64,000 nt of DNA from Azotosporobacter soli (GCF_030542965.1 NZ_JAUAOA010000011.1:1-64000), one strand, 5' to 3'. Positions 32,141 through 41,253 are shown, counted from the first letter of the stretch. Notes: generated by a model not told the origin, from the letters alone. A program made the numbers and translations.

Positions 32141-33330
32141 TGCGTGACATTAAGACAGCCGGATTCAATACGCAGATGGTGCATGCCGGGCAGAAGCCGG
32201 ACCCGTTGACGGGGGCATTGAGTACGCCGATTTACCAGACGTCCACTTTCGTGTTTGACAGTGCGGAGCAGGGGGCGGCCCGTTTTGCCTTGGAAGAACC
32301 GGGCTATATCTATACGCGTCTGGGAAATCCGACGCAGGATCAGCTCGAAGAAAAGATGGCGGTCTTGGAACGGGGCGAGGCTGGGTTGGCGGTCGCTTCC
32401 GGCATGACCGCGATTGCTGCGCCGCTCTGGACGCTGTGCAGCGCCGGAGACCATATCGTCGCGGCGAACACGCTCTACGGCTGCACGTTCGCCCTCTTGT
32501 CGCATGCGATGCCGAAGTTCGGCATCGAAGTCACGTTTGTCGACGCGACCGATCCGGAGAATGTCGACAAAGCAATGAAGAGCAATACGAAAGCGGTCTA
32601 TATCGAAACGCCGGCGAATCCGACGATGACGATCATGAACATCAAGGCGCTGGCCTCGATCGCGCATCGTCACGGTGCGCAGCTGATGGTCGACAACACG
32701 TTCATGTCGCCGTATTGCCAGCGCCCGCTTGAACTGGGCGCCGACATTGTCGTGCACAGCGCGACGAAATATCTGAACGGACACGGCGACGTCATCGCCG
32801 GTGTTATTGTCGGACGCAAAGATTTTGTCACGCAGGTTCGTTTAGAGGGCGTTAAAGACATCACGGGCGGCTGCATCAGCCCGTTCAACGCCTGGCTGAT
32901 TCTGCGCGGTTTGAAGACCCTGGGCGTCAGAATGGACCGGCACTGCAGCAATGCGATGCAGGTGGCGCAGCACCTGGCGCAGCATCCGAAGGTCGAAGCG
33001 GTCTATTATCCGGGTCTTGAAACGCATCCGCAGTATGCACTGGCCAAACAGCAGATGACCTCGTTCGGCGGCATCATCAGCTTCGAAATAAAAGGCGGCG
33101 TAGCCGCCGGACGCAAGGTGATGAACAGCGTGGAGCTTTGTTCACTCGCAGTCAGCCTCGGCGATACGGAAACGCTGATCCAGCATCCGGCCTCGATGAC
33201 GCATTCGCCGGTTCCGCCGGAAGAACGCTTAAAGGCGGGCATCAGCGACGGACTGATCCGCCTGTCGGTCGGTTTGGAAGATGTCGCGGACATTATCGCC
33301 GACTTGGATCAGGCCTTGGCCAAAATATAA
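32141..33330 (+). CDS. megL: Methionine gamma-lyase
   Basis: This 396-residue PLP enzyme splits methionine into methanethiol, 2-oxobutyrate and ammonia. The start at 32141 has GGAGG upstream; the longer frame from 32035 crosses the promoter. The PLP lysine is in [12 protein letters not shown] (near residue 210). The cysteine in [10 protein letters not shown] (near 114) is the methionine gamma-lyase marker that separates it from cystathionine lyases. The sigma-54 promoter and adjacent activator suggest induction by an amino-acid signal for catabolism. Confidence 0.9.
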
Positions 33331-33338
33331 GCAGGAAA

Positions 33339-33381
33339 AAGCCGCTCCTTACGGGAAAATACGTAAGGAGCGGCTTTGTTT
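33339..33381 (+). terminator. Terminator after megL
   Basis: AAGCCGCTCCTTACG pairs perfectly with CGTAAGGAGCGGCTT around GGAAAATA, followed by TGTTTTG. Confidence 0.92.
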
Positions 33382-33467
33382 TGCGAAAAGCGAGCGAGCT
33401 TGCAGGAAAATGGCAAAAGATGTAAAATAAAAACAATAGCAAGCGGTAAGTAAAGGAGGCGGCGAGT

Positions 33468-33938
33468 GTGGATGAGCAAGTGGTTGCCTTTATGCTGGGC
33501 AGTGAGGAATATGGCATTGAAATCAGCCGGGTCAGGGAAATCATTGTTTATAAAGGCGCGACGCCGATGCCGAAAGCGCCCGCTTACATGGACGGCATCG
33601 TCGACATACGCGGCATGATTATCCCGGTCATCGATCTTGGCGTCAAGCTGGGCGTTGCAACGCAGCAGGAAGAAGAAAAGCATGCGCTGGTGGTCGAATG
33701 CGGTACGCAGCAGGTGGCGCTTCGCGTCGATCGGGTGACGGAGGTGCGATTTATCGCGGATGAGCAGATCGACTGGACGGACAAGATTGAAATGCCGGGC
33801 AGCAAAGGGGATCGCTCAATTCGCGGCATCGGCAAGATCGACAGCAAACTTTGCATTTTACTTGATGTGGATCGGATCTTCTCCGCTGACGAGTGGACGA
33901 AACTCGGCGAAACGAGTGCAGGGTCACAGGCCCTATAA
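33468..33938 (+). CDS. cheW: CheW-like chemotaxis coupling protein
   Basis: This 156-residue single-domain protein starts at GTG 33468 after AAAGGAGGCGG. CheW marks include FMLGSEEYGIEISRVREII, PKAPAYMDGIVDIRGMIIPVIDL (in part) and LRVDRVTEV. CheW links chemoreceptors to the CheA kinase. No CheA is in the window; a chemoreceptor lies 13 kb away at 46819. Confidence 0.92.
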   Translation: MDEQVVAFMLGSEEYGIEISRVREIIVYKGATPMPKAPAYMDGIVDIRGMIIPVIDLGVKLGVATQQEEEKHALVVECGTQQVALRVDRVTEVRFIADEQIDWTDKIEMPGSKGDRSIRGIGKIDSKLCILLDVDRIFSADEWTKLGETSAGSQAL

Positions 33939-33942
33939 ACGG

Positions 33943-33999
33943 GCGGGGTGACGCAAAAGAGGTACATACCTTCTTTTGCGCCACCCCGCTTTGCTTTTT
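33943..33999 (+). terminator. Bidirectional terminator between cheW and the alarmone synthetase
   Basis: GCGGGGTG and CGCAAAAGA pair with TCTTTTGCG and CACCCCGC, followed by TTTGCTTTTTT. Confidence 0.9.
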
Positions 34000-34800
34000 T
34001 CATTTCTGTTGCAAAAGGTCACTTAAGCGCCGGATCTCGGCGTCTTTTTTCTGCAGGACCGCGTCATACTGATCCTGTATTTCAATCAGGTTTTTGTTCA
34101 GCAGATGGATGAAGGAGGCCATCTCGTCCGAACTGCCTGCGATGCGGTTGAACAGCAGGAGATTGGAGGCGAGAATTTCGGGGATTTCCTTGTGGCAATA
34201 ACGCAATTGATGATCGATCTCGCCGTAGCCTTCCTCGAAGATCGTGCGGACTTGAATTTCGGCGATGACGCGCTGGTTCGTCGGAAAAAATTCGATCAGA
34301 TAATGTACCGAGCGGTAGCCCGATTTACGGGAATGAAGTTTGATCGAAAGTTCTTCAAAGCGCGTAGTGTCGTCGCCGTCACGGACGTTGGCCGTGATTT
34401 CCATGACATGCCAGGTCGCTGTGATGAAATTATGAATCTCTTCCCAGTCTTCTTTGAATAAATGAATGATGCGGATACCGATCAGGTCGGTGATCTCATC
34501 TTTGTAGTTTTCGAGCGTGAATTGAAAATCGGCTGCGCGCGTCAGCTGGCGCTGCGGCGTTTTGCGAATGATCTTTTCCAAAAGACGGTCAGGTTCTTTG
34601 ATTCTCGATTTAACGGAGTGAATCTGGGGATGCGTGCGCAAGGTGCTGGCGATAAACTCTGCCTGCGTTTGGTAAGTCGCAGCGTAATCAATGAAATCAA
34701 AGTAGATCGCCTCGAGAACATTCCAGTCGAGCGCGCAACTTTCCAGATCCTGTGCGGCCAAACGGTGTTTGGCCAAAAAATCGTATTTGTCTAACTTCAT
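34000..34800 (-). CDS. RelA/SpoT-domain small alarmone synthetase-like protein
   Basis: The 266-residue protein has no HD hydrolase, TGS or ACT domain. The synthetase core carries VKSRIKEPDRLLEKI, DLIGIRIIHLF, KSGYRSVHYLI and EIQVRTIFEEGYGEIDH, including residues expected for pppGpp synthesis. The N-terminal 40 residues and the C-terminal coiled coil (NLIEIQDQYDAVLQKKDAEI) are longer than in RelQ or RelP types. GGGAGGC precedes the start. It is likely a stand-alone (p)ppGpp synthetase, perhaps of the longer RelA/SpoT-domain type. It is upstream of nothing on its strand, and the AlaX gene lies just behind it. Confidence 0.85.
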   Translation of the reverse strand: MKLDKYDFLAKHRLAAQDLESCALDWNVLEAIYFDFIDYAATYQTQAEFIASTLRTHPQIHSVKSRIKEPDRLLEKIIRKTPQRQLTRAADFQFTLENYKDEITDLIGIRIIHLFKEDWEEIHNFITATWHVMEITANVRDGDDTTRFEELSIKLHSRKSGYRSVHYLIEFFPTNQRVIAEIQVRTIFEEGYGEIDHQLRYCHKEIPEILASNLLLFNRIAGSSDEMASFIHLLNKNLIEIQDQYDAVLQKKDAEIRRLSDLLQQK

Positions 34801-34824
34801 ACTAAGCCTCCCGTTGCAAGGGTT

Positions 34825-35472
34825 TTAGTCGCAGAGCGTGATTTCAATGCGTTCCTTGTCTTTGCCGAGTCCCTTGCCGCGTTTCAGGTGCACGCTGCCG
34901 ACCTCGCCGGTTCGGCGAGGGTGCGTGCCGCCGCAGTCGACCGTGGCAAAGCCGTCAATCTTCCAGGTGCGCAGCTCCGCAGCCCGGTCGCGAAAGGAAC
35001 TGACGATCTCGTGATCGGCGGCGATCATGAGATCGAGTTTTTCGCTGAGCAGCGGCAAAATGGATGTGATATTGCCGGACCAGGAAAAATCGAGACGTGC
35101 CTTGTCGGCTGAGATGTTGGCGCCCAATTTTTCCGGACGGTCAAAGAGCTGATTAACTAGCTCGAGAACGAGTTCGGCGGCGAAATGCAAACGCATTAAG
35201 CGCAGGCGTCGTGCGCCGTCGATCGCGACCAGCACCGAATCGCCAGCGGCGAGACCGGCGGCAGAGTCCAGCGTATAAAAAATCTCAAGGCCGTCCTTGC
35301 GCGCTTCGAGGACATGGCGTCCGCCGATCGTACCGCTGTCGGAGGCCTGGCCGCCGGAAAAGGCGAAGAAGATCGTCCGGTCAAGCGTGATGACGGAGCC
35401 GTCAAGCGTCTGAATACGAGCCTCAAGTGTCGTGGCATAGGGATCCTGCCAGAAAAGTTTGCTAACGGACAT
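34825..35472 (-). CDS. AlaX-type alanyl-tRNA editing protein
   Basis: This 215-residue protein resembles the editing half of alanyl-tRNA synthetase and should hydrolyse mischarged Ser- or Gly-tRNA(Ala). It has FFAFSGGQASDSGTIGG, which is the family loop, and CGGTHPRRTGEVG for two zinc ligands. The first zinc motif, normally HxxxH, reads LHFAAELV, so the second histidine is replaced by glutamate. GGAGG precedes the start. It lies 24 bp upstream of the alarmone synthetase and 15 bp downstream of another gene, forming one minus-strand operon. Confidence 0.85.
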   Translation of the reverse strand: MSVSKLFWQDPYATTLEARIQTLDGSVITLDRTIFFAFSGGQASDSGTIGGRHVLEARKDGLEIFYTLDSAAGLAAGDSVLVAIDGARRLRLMRLHFAAELVLELVNQLFDRPEKLGANISADKARLDFSWSGNITSILPLLSEKLDLMIAADHEIVSSFRDRAAELRTWKIDGFATVDCGGTHPRRTGEVGSVHLKRGKGLGKDKERIEITLCD

Positions 35473-35487
35473 TGGATACCTCCAACG

Positions 35488-35862
35488 CTAATTAGTTTTT
35501 GCCTCCGGATCGGCGCGGAACAAGGGGCCGCCGTCTTCGTCACGCAGATTGGAGCCGACGGAATACTGGCTGCCGCTTGGCAAATGGCTGCGGATCAGAT
35601 AGTCGAGTTCGCGCGGCAACGACGCCTTGTTTTTAAAGTCGGAAGCCTGGATAATGATCGTCGGCGTTTCGGAAAAACGGTCTTCGCAGTCGAGTCGCCC
35701 GATCTTGCGACTTACGGCCATCGCAAGCAGCAATGTTTTAACCTGCAAATCCTCGGTATCGAGCAAGTCGATTTGCAGCGAAGCAAAAACGATATCCGTA
35801 TCGTCGGTAATGGGCGCTTCCAGATACCGTTCCAGTTTGTGGCGCAGTTCCAGGTCGGTCAT
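35488..35862 (-). CDS. Protein of unknown function in the AlaX operon
   Basis: The protein has 124 residues; the start at 35862 follows AAAGGGGGG. Text such as DTDIVFASLQIDLLDTEDLQ and DFKNKASLPRELDYLIRSHLP gives no recognised family. It is the first gene of the operon with AlaX and the alarmone synthetase. Confidence 0.65.
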   Translation of the reverse strand: MTDLELRHKLERYLEAPITDDTDIVFASLQIDLLDTEDLQVKTLLLAMAVSRKIGRLDCEDRFSETPTIIIQASDFKNKASLPRELDYLIRSHLPSGSQYSVGSNLRDEDGGPLFRADPEAKTN

Positions 35863-36003
35863 GACGGAGCCCCCCTTTAATTGCATATCCACTCATAGAG
35901 GTTTGATTCGCTGCCGAAGAGAAAAAAACCTTGGTTGGCGCAAGAAAAAATACTGCAGCATAGAGAGAAAAAAAGCAAGTGTTTTTGTAGGCCTGAAAAA
36001 TAG

Positions 36004-36111
36004 TTACGCACAGGCGTCTAATAGTTTGTGGATAAAAAAGCGAAGAAAAACCGGGCAACGGACAAAGTTAACCACAGGTTGTTAATAGTTTGTGGATAAC
36101 TTTGTGGAAAA
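36004..36111 (+). promoter_or_regulatory. Cluster of DnaA-box-like 9-mers
   Basis: TGTGGATAA, the reverse complement of the consensus DnaA box TTATCCACA, occurs at 36027-36035 and 36091-36099, both within a 17-bp direct repeat TAATAGTTTGTGGATAA (36019 and 36083). Near-matches are TTACGCACA (36004), TTAACCACA (36068) and TGTGGAAAA (36103). No dnaA, dnaN or rpmH is nearby. The rest of the 470-bp gap (35863-36364) shows no gene. Confidence 0.6.
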
Positions 36112-36364
36112 TGATGAAATGTTTTCAGCAGATAACTAGAAAGGGAATTGGAAGAGTAAAATTCGCCTGAAAAAAACATCTTGCGAAAGCAGCAGAAGCA
36201 TTCAACAGAATCTATGCTCCGGCATATTCCGCGCAGGGTCATTTTTTTGAGTATATGCGCATTGATTCAAGGTAACAGTGAAGGAGAACAATGAATTTTG
36301 CCGAATAAAAAACAAGTTTAAGCATAAAGAAACGGTGCGATAGATTTTGCTAAGGAGAGAAAGA

Positions 36365-37516
36365 ATGGGCGTTTTTTCAAATAAGAACATGACGACGTCG
36401 AGCGAAGCGAGCGCGGGAGGCTGGATCAGCGTTTTGGCAAAACTCGGCGTGGCGATAGAGACTTTTAAAATTGCGTTGGCTTCGGGCATTTCCTGGTGGA
36501 TTGCATCGAGCGTCACGGAAAACCCGTATCCGGTGTTTGCGCCGCTGGCGGCAATTTTGACGACGCAGGTAACGATTGCCGATTCGCTGGAAAAAAGCGT
36601 GTACCGCATTGTCGGCGTAATTTTTGGCGTGACGATCGGCGGTTTTTTCGGGAACTTTTTTACGGTAAATGCGCTGAGCGTTTTTGTTGTGATTGGCTTG
36701 GGTCTTGTGCTGGGGAATCTTTTACGGTTGCACCCGCAGATTACGTCGCAGATCGGCGTCAGTACGCTCTTGGTGCTGCAGTACGGCCACAGCCAGGGGT
36801 ATATGACGGGGCGGATTGTGGAGACGATCATCGGCGCGATGGTTGCCGTGGCGATTAATCTGCTGATCAGTCCGACGCAGTCCGGTTTTCTGGCGAAAAA
36901 GACCGTCATGCAGTCGATTCTCCAGCTGACCGCTATCGTGGATGGCATGTCCAAGGCGGAAAAAACGGACGATTTGGCTGCGGGACTGTATCAAGCCAGG
37001 CAGGCGGTGCAACAAATTCGCAGCGAACAAACCGGTATCATCCAACTGGTGCAGGGGCTTCGCTTTACGCCGTTTCGCCACGCCGAGCGAAATAAGCTAA
37101 AAGAGCTGGCGCTCGTTATGAACCGCATCGAGCATATTAGCGTGCAGGCGAGGGGGATTGCCCGCAGCCTCTTTGACCTGGCGGAAGCCGAGGGACAATG
37201 GAAGCAGTTTCAGCAGGTGCTGCATGATGTGGCCGTATGCCTGACCATTTTTGGCCGCTGCATCGAGGGCGAGCGCAACGAATTGCTGCAGGAAGCGCTG
37301 CAAATGGCGGTGCGGGAAATGCGCGGGAATTTTTCGCGCTATTTCATTGAGATGCAGCAAAACGCAGAATATCTGGTGCCGGAAGCGGGAGCAATCTTCT
37401 CCGATTTGGGCCGGATTTTAGATGAAATTGAAGATAAATTTCCCGATTTAAATGAAAAAGATGTGCAGTTTCGTAGTCAGCATTTGGGGAAAAGTGAAGT
37501 GAGCGCCAATGAATGA
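36365..37516 (+). CDS. FUSC/aromatic-acid-exporter-family membrane protein
   Basis: The protein has 383 residues from ATG 36365, behind AAGGAG. The N-terminal 150 residues contain about five to six membrane segments (SSVTENPYPVFAPLAAILTTQ, SVYRIVGVIFGVTIGGFFGNFF in part). A long cytoplasmic helical domain follows (about 165-370). This is the layout of the ArAE_1/FUSC family, linked to export of aromatic acids or to envelope stress. It is a single gene, followed by a weak hairpin (GACAGGCTG/CAGCCTGTC, 37541-37570). Confidence 0.8.
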   Translation: MGVFSNKNMTTSSEASAGGWISVLAKLGVAIETFKIALASGISWWIASSVTENPYPVFAPLAAILTTQVTIADSLEKSVYRIVGVIFGVTIGGFFGNFFTVNALSVFVVIGLGLVLGNLLRLHPQITSQIGVSTLLVLQYGHSQGYMTGRIVETIIGAMVAVAINLLISPTQSGFLAKKTVMQSILQLTAIVDGMSKAEKTDDLAAGLYQARQAVQQIRSEQTGIIQLVQGLRFTPFRHAERNKLKELALVMNRIEHISVQARGIARSLFDLAEAEGQWKQFQQVLHDVAVCLTIFGRCIEGERNELLQEALQMAVREMRGNFSRYFIEMQQNAEYLVPEAGAIFSDLGRILDEIEDKFPDLNEKDVQFRSQHLGKSEVSANE

Positions 37517-37775
37517 TGCGAAATAGCTGCAAAAGAGAAGGACAGGCTGTTTCAAACGAAGCAGCCTGTCTATGTTATTTAAAATTAAAAAGGGGCAGAT
37601 GCTGTGCTGAACGGATGAAGGAGAACGGCTTTGTGAGTGAACGAGCTGGGCCTAAACCGGAGATACAAGGCATAGAGCTAAAAAAAGTGCAGTCGCGCTC
37701 CAAATGGGATATAATGGATATAAAAGAAGGCGACGCTATACGGCCAAAGCGCGCATCAAAAAGGGGGCGATCAAA

Positions 37776-38186
37776 GTGACGGTCAAGCTCTTGGGGCCAT
37801 TGGCGAAAAATGAAAACTGGAAAAGCGTAGGCAAGGAGATCGAAAGGCAGATGGAAGCGGGCGGACTGGCGGAATATACGATCGCAGTTCGCATTGCAAC
37901 GCCGGAAGAAGAGGAAAAGTTTGAACTCGACCGGGAAAGCGTTCAGTGTGAATATGACGCCGAAACGAAGACGATGGAGTATTTGCTGGGCATACGGATG
38001 CCGCGCGATTTGCCGCCGGTCTATGAAGACGAAGTGGGTGAGGCGGCGGAAGCGGAGCGGATTTGTTTCGCGATCGACGGGATCGCTTCGGGCATGCTGA
38101 TTGAAGCGAGTGCGGTCGTCAGGGCCAATTTCATTGAGACGCTGCGCGAATTGGTCGAAGACGAAAGAGAAAGCCAGTTCATCTGA
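37776..38186 (+). CDS. Protein of unknown function
   Basis: The 136-residue acidic protein starts at GTG 37776 behind AAAAAGGGGG. Readable parts are LGPLAKNENWKSVGKEIERQ and AERICFAIDGIASGMLIEAS. It has no signal or membrane segment. The family was not recognised. A strong terminator follows the stop directly. Confidence 0.65.
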   Translation: MTVKLLGPLAKNENWKSVGKEIERQMEAGGLAEYTIAVRIATPEEEEKFELDRESVQCEYDAETKTMEYLLGIRMPRDLPPVYEDEVGEAAEAERICFAIDGIASGMLIEASAVVRANFIETLRELVEDERESQFI

Positions 38187-38187
38187 A

Positions 38188-38232
38188 AAAAGATCTGCGG
38201 CAAAGAAGCGTTTCTTTGCCGCAGATCTTTTC
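38188..38232 (+). terminator. Bidirectional terminator between convergent genes
   Basis: A perfect 19-bp stem, AAAGATCTGCGGCAAAGAA at 38188 pairing with 38212-38230, loop GCGTT, T-rich on both ends. Confidence 0.93.
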
Positions 38233-38238
38233 TAGGCG

Positions 38239-38667
38239 CTATTCGTCCTGTTTTTCTTTGTCTTTATCCTGGATGGCCTGAACGCCTTCTTCGATGACGC
38301 GCTGCGTGGTATAATGGCGCTTTTCCGCTTCGGTCAGACCGTCGCCAGCGTCTTTTACCGCCCAGTACCCTTTTAGCAGGCTGAAGCCCGTTTCGACCAA
38401 AGACATGGAAAGGCCGCAAGCCAGGAAAACGGCGAGGTTCTCGATCTCGCTGCTGATCGGCATGGAGAAAAGTACCGCCATGACCAAGACCGTGAAGAGG
38501 CCGCGTTCCCAGAACGCCAGGTTCGGCGCGCTGACGAACGAGCGCAGCAGGGTCGAATTCTGGCTGCGCACCGCCCAGTTAAACAGAGCGGAAAATAACT
38601 TCTCGCCGATGAATCTGCCCAGAGAAAGCATGGCAAATAACAGGGCAAAGTAAATGATCGTGTTCAT
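38239..38667 (-). CDS. Membrane protein of unknown function
   Basis: The protein has 142 residues. Membrane segments lie at about residues 2-22, 50-72 and 78-98 (the SLGRFIGEKLF loop after the first). A charged C-terminal tail ends DKDKEKQDE. AGGAGG precedes the start. The family was not recognised. Confidence 0.7.
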   Translation of the reverse strand: MNTIIYFALLFAMLSLGRFIGEKLFSALFNWAVRSQNSTLLRSFVSAPNLAFWERGLFTVLVMAVLFSMPISSEIENLAVFLACGLSMSLVETGFSLLKGYWAVKDAGDGLTEAEKRHYTTQRVIEEGVQAIQDKDKEKQDE

Positions 38668-38791
38668 AGTACCTCCTAGATGTTGCTGCTTGGGCTTACG
38701 GCATTGCGGCCAAGCATGCGAAAAGATATCTTTCTCCTATTCGGCAAGAAGTGAATAAATCCTGCTGCTAAAAAGGCGGTCGAGGGAGTGG

Positions 38792-39205
38792 TTAAGGTTT
38801 GGGGAGCGGCTTTGCCAGCCAATCGACATAGTTTCTGTCGTCCACATTGATGTGGGTTAGCCACCAATCTTTAAGGAAGTGAAGCGCTTTATCCGGTTCG
38901 TGATGCAGCGCCGCAGACGCCAATACGGTCTTGGTTTGATTCGTCAGTTCGCAGTGGAGGCGATGATGACGCTCCAGACCCGGATAGCGGGCGTGTTCCA
39001 TAATTCTTTCTTCTGTTTCAAAATGAAGAATAGAGTATTGCTCCATGATGCGCAAGGTAGGCAGCAGTGCGTCATAGCCCTTGCCCTGGCTGACGAAATA
39101 ATACAAGGAATTGATGGTGGACACGATGCCGCGATGCTGTTCATCAATGATCGGGATGCCAAGATTGCAGCTGTCCGTCCAGATGATGTACATGGGCTGA
39201 TTCAT
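38792..39205 (-). CDS. Bacteriohemerythrin
   Basis: The protein has 137 residues. The start at 39205 is six nt after GGGGAGGA; the ATG two codons earlier touches the site. Di-iron ligands are visible in DEQHRGIVSTIN, HFETEERIMEH, LERHHRLH and THINVDD. Hemerythrins bind O2 or act as O2 or iron sensors, plausible for an oxygen-sensitive anaerobe. It is a single gene. Confidence 0.9.
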   Translation of the reverse strand: MNQPMYIIWTDSCNLGIPIIDEQHRGIVSTINSLYYFVSQGKGYDALLPTLRIMEQYSILHFETEERIMEHARYPGLERHHRLHCELTNQTKTVLASAALHHEPDKALHFLKDWWLTHINVDDRNYVDWLAKPLPKP

Positions 39206-39359
39206 GACCATTCCTCCCCAATTTTGTTGTCTGTCGTATATATTGCACAACGCGGCCGGGAATCCCTTTCTTGTCGCAGCGGCAAGAAGATTTTTAAAGA
39301 GGAAGACGGCGCTATACGGCGAAAGAAAAAAGAAAATGATAACGGGGATGTGACGGTGA

Positions 39360-39593
39360 ATGCGGGAACTTGAAAAAGTGGCGACGCTGGAAAATGAGTT
39401 TGAGACGCAATTATTGGAAGAGATCCTCAAGGAAAGAGGCGTCGACGCCTTTTTTAAACACTATCATGATATGGCGTACGACGGTCTGTATACGAACACG
39501 CTCGGCTGGGCCGGCGTTTACGGGGCGAGAGAAGATGCCGCGGCAATCTGCGCGGCGCTGGCGGAAATCAGGCAAAGCGCCAGGCAGGAATAA
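39360..39593 (+). CDS. Small DUF2007-like protein
   Basis: The 77-residue protein begins LEKVATLENEFETQLLEEIL and continues ERGVDAFFKHYHDMAYDGLY. A small fold binding two strands after a helix, with this sequence order, resembles short putative signal-transduction proteins of the DUF2007 sort. This is a weak assignment. A strong terminator follows. Confidence 0.55.
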   Translation: MRELEKVATLENEFETQLLEEILKERGVDAFFKHYHDMAYDGLYTNTLGWAGVYGAREDAAAICAALAEIRQSARQE

Positions 39594-39595
39594 AA

Positions 39596-39630
39596 CAGAG
39601 GCCTTCACGATGCTGGCGTGAAGGCCTCTG
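39596..39630 (+). terminator. Bidirectional terminator between convergent genes
   Basis: A perfect 14-bp stem CAGAGGCCTTCACG/CGTGAAGGCCTCTG. On the minus strand it is followed by TTTTATT, ending the decarboxylase operon. Confidence 0.9.
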
Positions 39631-39699
39631 CGTTTCCCCGCGTTCAAATCCGAAACGAGCGTCTGCTTCGGCGTATGAAAACGTTGTGGAGGGACAGGG

Positions 39700-41046
39700 T
39701 TAAAAGTTGAGCAGACCGAAGAAGATATAGCAGGCAACGGCGCCGACAACTGACATCGACAAGCCCCAGAAGAGCAGACGCCGGAAGAGTACCGACTTGT
39801 CCTCATGTTCACCGGCGCAGGCAATGCAGAGCGCGCCCAAGGTGGATAAAGGAGAGGTGTCGACGAGATGTGCGCCGACATTGATCGAAGAGATCATCGC
39901 GATCGGGTTGCCGCCGCCGATTTCCTCGATCAGACCGGGAACCATCGGCAGGAACATCGGCATGACGACGCCGGATGAGCTGGAATAGGCGGAGATTGCG
40001 CCGGTGATCAAAGCCAGCCAGCCGTTGATCGTGGTCGGATTTGAGATGACGGCCAGTACTTTGACCAGTGCGAGCAGGCCGCCGGAGCGGTCGATGATGT
40101 CGATCAAAACGGATACGCCGCAGACCATCATGATGACGCTCCAAGGCACTTTGCCGATCGCGGCTTCGCTGTCGCCGGCTCCGACCAGCATCAGCAAACC
40201 GCCTAAGATGAAGGCGATCGTGCCGACATTGGCGAACATGCTCATCGCGACCGGGCCGAATAAGGCTTTCGTGGCCGGCAGGCCGGGCAGGACGACGAGG
40301 AGAATCAGGACGCCAATCGAAGCGAGCGTGATCCACTGGTTACGATTGAAGGGTTCGGGTTTCGGAGCCAGTTCTTCGATGTCGAGTGAAGAGCCTTTTT
40401 GTTTTTTCATCCAGGCCCAACCGCCGAGGACAAAGAAGCCGCCGATATTGACGAGGCCTTGACCCAATTCGGAGTTGAAATGGATTTTCCAGGCAAGAGC
40501 GTTAAGGTCGGTGATGCCGAGCATCGGAGCCATCTTGGCGATGATGCCGTTCGAGATGATGCCGGTCGGGGCGAACGGTGAGAATGCCGCGCCGTTCGAC
40601 GCGCCTACGACCAGCAGCGTCATCAGGAATGCTGATAAGCCGACGCGCGAGGCGATCGCCATCGCGACCGGAGCCATCAGCGCGGTGCCGGCGATGTTGC
40701 CGGGGCCGATGCTGGTGATGATCGTGGTCAGAAGATAGATGATAATCGGCACGAGCGCGGTATTGCTTTTGCAAAGACGGATCGAATACGCGGTGAGTTT
40801 TTCCATCGTTCCGTTGGTCTGCGCTATGCCGAACAGGAAGGTGACGCCGACCAAAATCATAAACAGGCTGGTCGGAAACGATTCTACAAGGATCTTAGCG
40901 CCGGACAAGCCGCTCCAGATTGCGCCGACGATAATGGCGAAACCGATGCTGAGAAAACCGACGTTAAGGTCTTCGTTGACGCAACTGATGAGGACGACGA
41001 TGCCAAGCGCCACGATTGAGGCAATGGCGGCAGCGGAAATATCCAC
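39700..41046 (-). CDS. MatC-like dicarboxylate carrier
   Basis: This 448-residue membrane protein starts at GTG after AAAGGGGGT. About eleven hydrophobic segments are seen. SCVNEDLNVGFLSIGFAIIVG, FLFGIAQTNGTMEKL and SIGPGNIAGTALMAPVAMAIA (in part) match the MatC N-terminal family, known for malonate and other dicarboxylates. It is the last gene of the decarboxylase operon, 41 bp after the small gamma-like subunit, so it probably imports the acid that the pump decarboxylates. Confidence 0.85.
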   Translation of the reverse strand: MDISAAAIASIVALGIVVLISCVNEDLNVGFLSIGFAIIVGAIWSGLSGAKILVESFPTSLFMILVGVTFLFGIAQTNGTMEKLTAYSIRLCKSNTALVPIIIYLLTTIITSIGPGNIAGTALMAPVAMAIASRVGLSAFLMTLLVVGASNGAAFSPFAPTGIISNGIIAKMAPMLGITDLNALAWKIHFNSELGQGLVNIGGFFVLGGWAWMKKQKGSSLDIEELAPKPEPFNRNQWITLASIGVLILLVVLPGLPATKALFGPVAMSMFANVGTIAFILGGLLMLVGAGDSEAAIGKVPWSVIMMVCGVSVLIDIIDRSGGLLALVKVLAVISNPTTINGWLALITGAISAYSSSSGVVMPMFLPMVPGLIEEIGGGNPIAMISSINVGAHLVDTSPLSTLGALCIACAGEHEDKSVLFRRLLFWGLSMSVVGAVACYIFFGLLNF

Positions 41047-41087
41047 GACAGTACCCCCTTTATATTTTTGTCGGGCCGTTCGGAAAA

Positions 41088-41240
41088 TTAATCGTCATCG
41101 CCTTCAAGTTCTTCGCTTTCCGCCGGAAACGCCTTGTGCAGCAGTTTGGTGGCCAGCATGAAGATGAGGATGACGGCGAACATGGTGGGCAATGCGATGC
41201 CCATCATGGTCAGAGCTTTTGCGGTTGCAGCCGTTAGCAT
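41088..41240 (-). CDS. Small OadG-like membrane subunit
   Basis: This 50-residue frame has one membrane segment (LTMMGIALPTMFAVILIFML) and an acidic tail ending EELEGDDD. Position and shape match gamma-type subunits that anchor sodium-pump decarboxylases. It starts 13 bp after the stop of the beta-subunit gene. It was missed by size filters. Confidence 0.75.
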   Translation of the reverse strand: MLTAATAKALTMMGIALPTMFAVILIFMLATKLLHKAFPAESEELEGDDD

Positions 41241-41253
41241 TCAATTGCCTCCT

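Noticed and set aside
37513-37779. Frame of 88 codons before the gene at 37776
   Set aside because: It crosses a terminator-like hairpin, has no ribosome site and low-complexity basic text, and ends over the start of the next gene.
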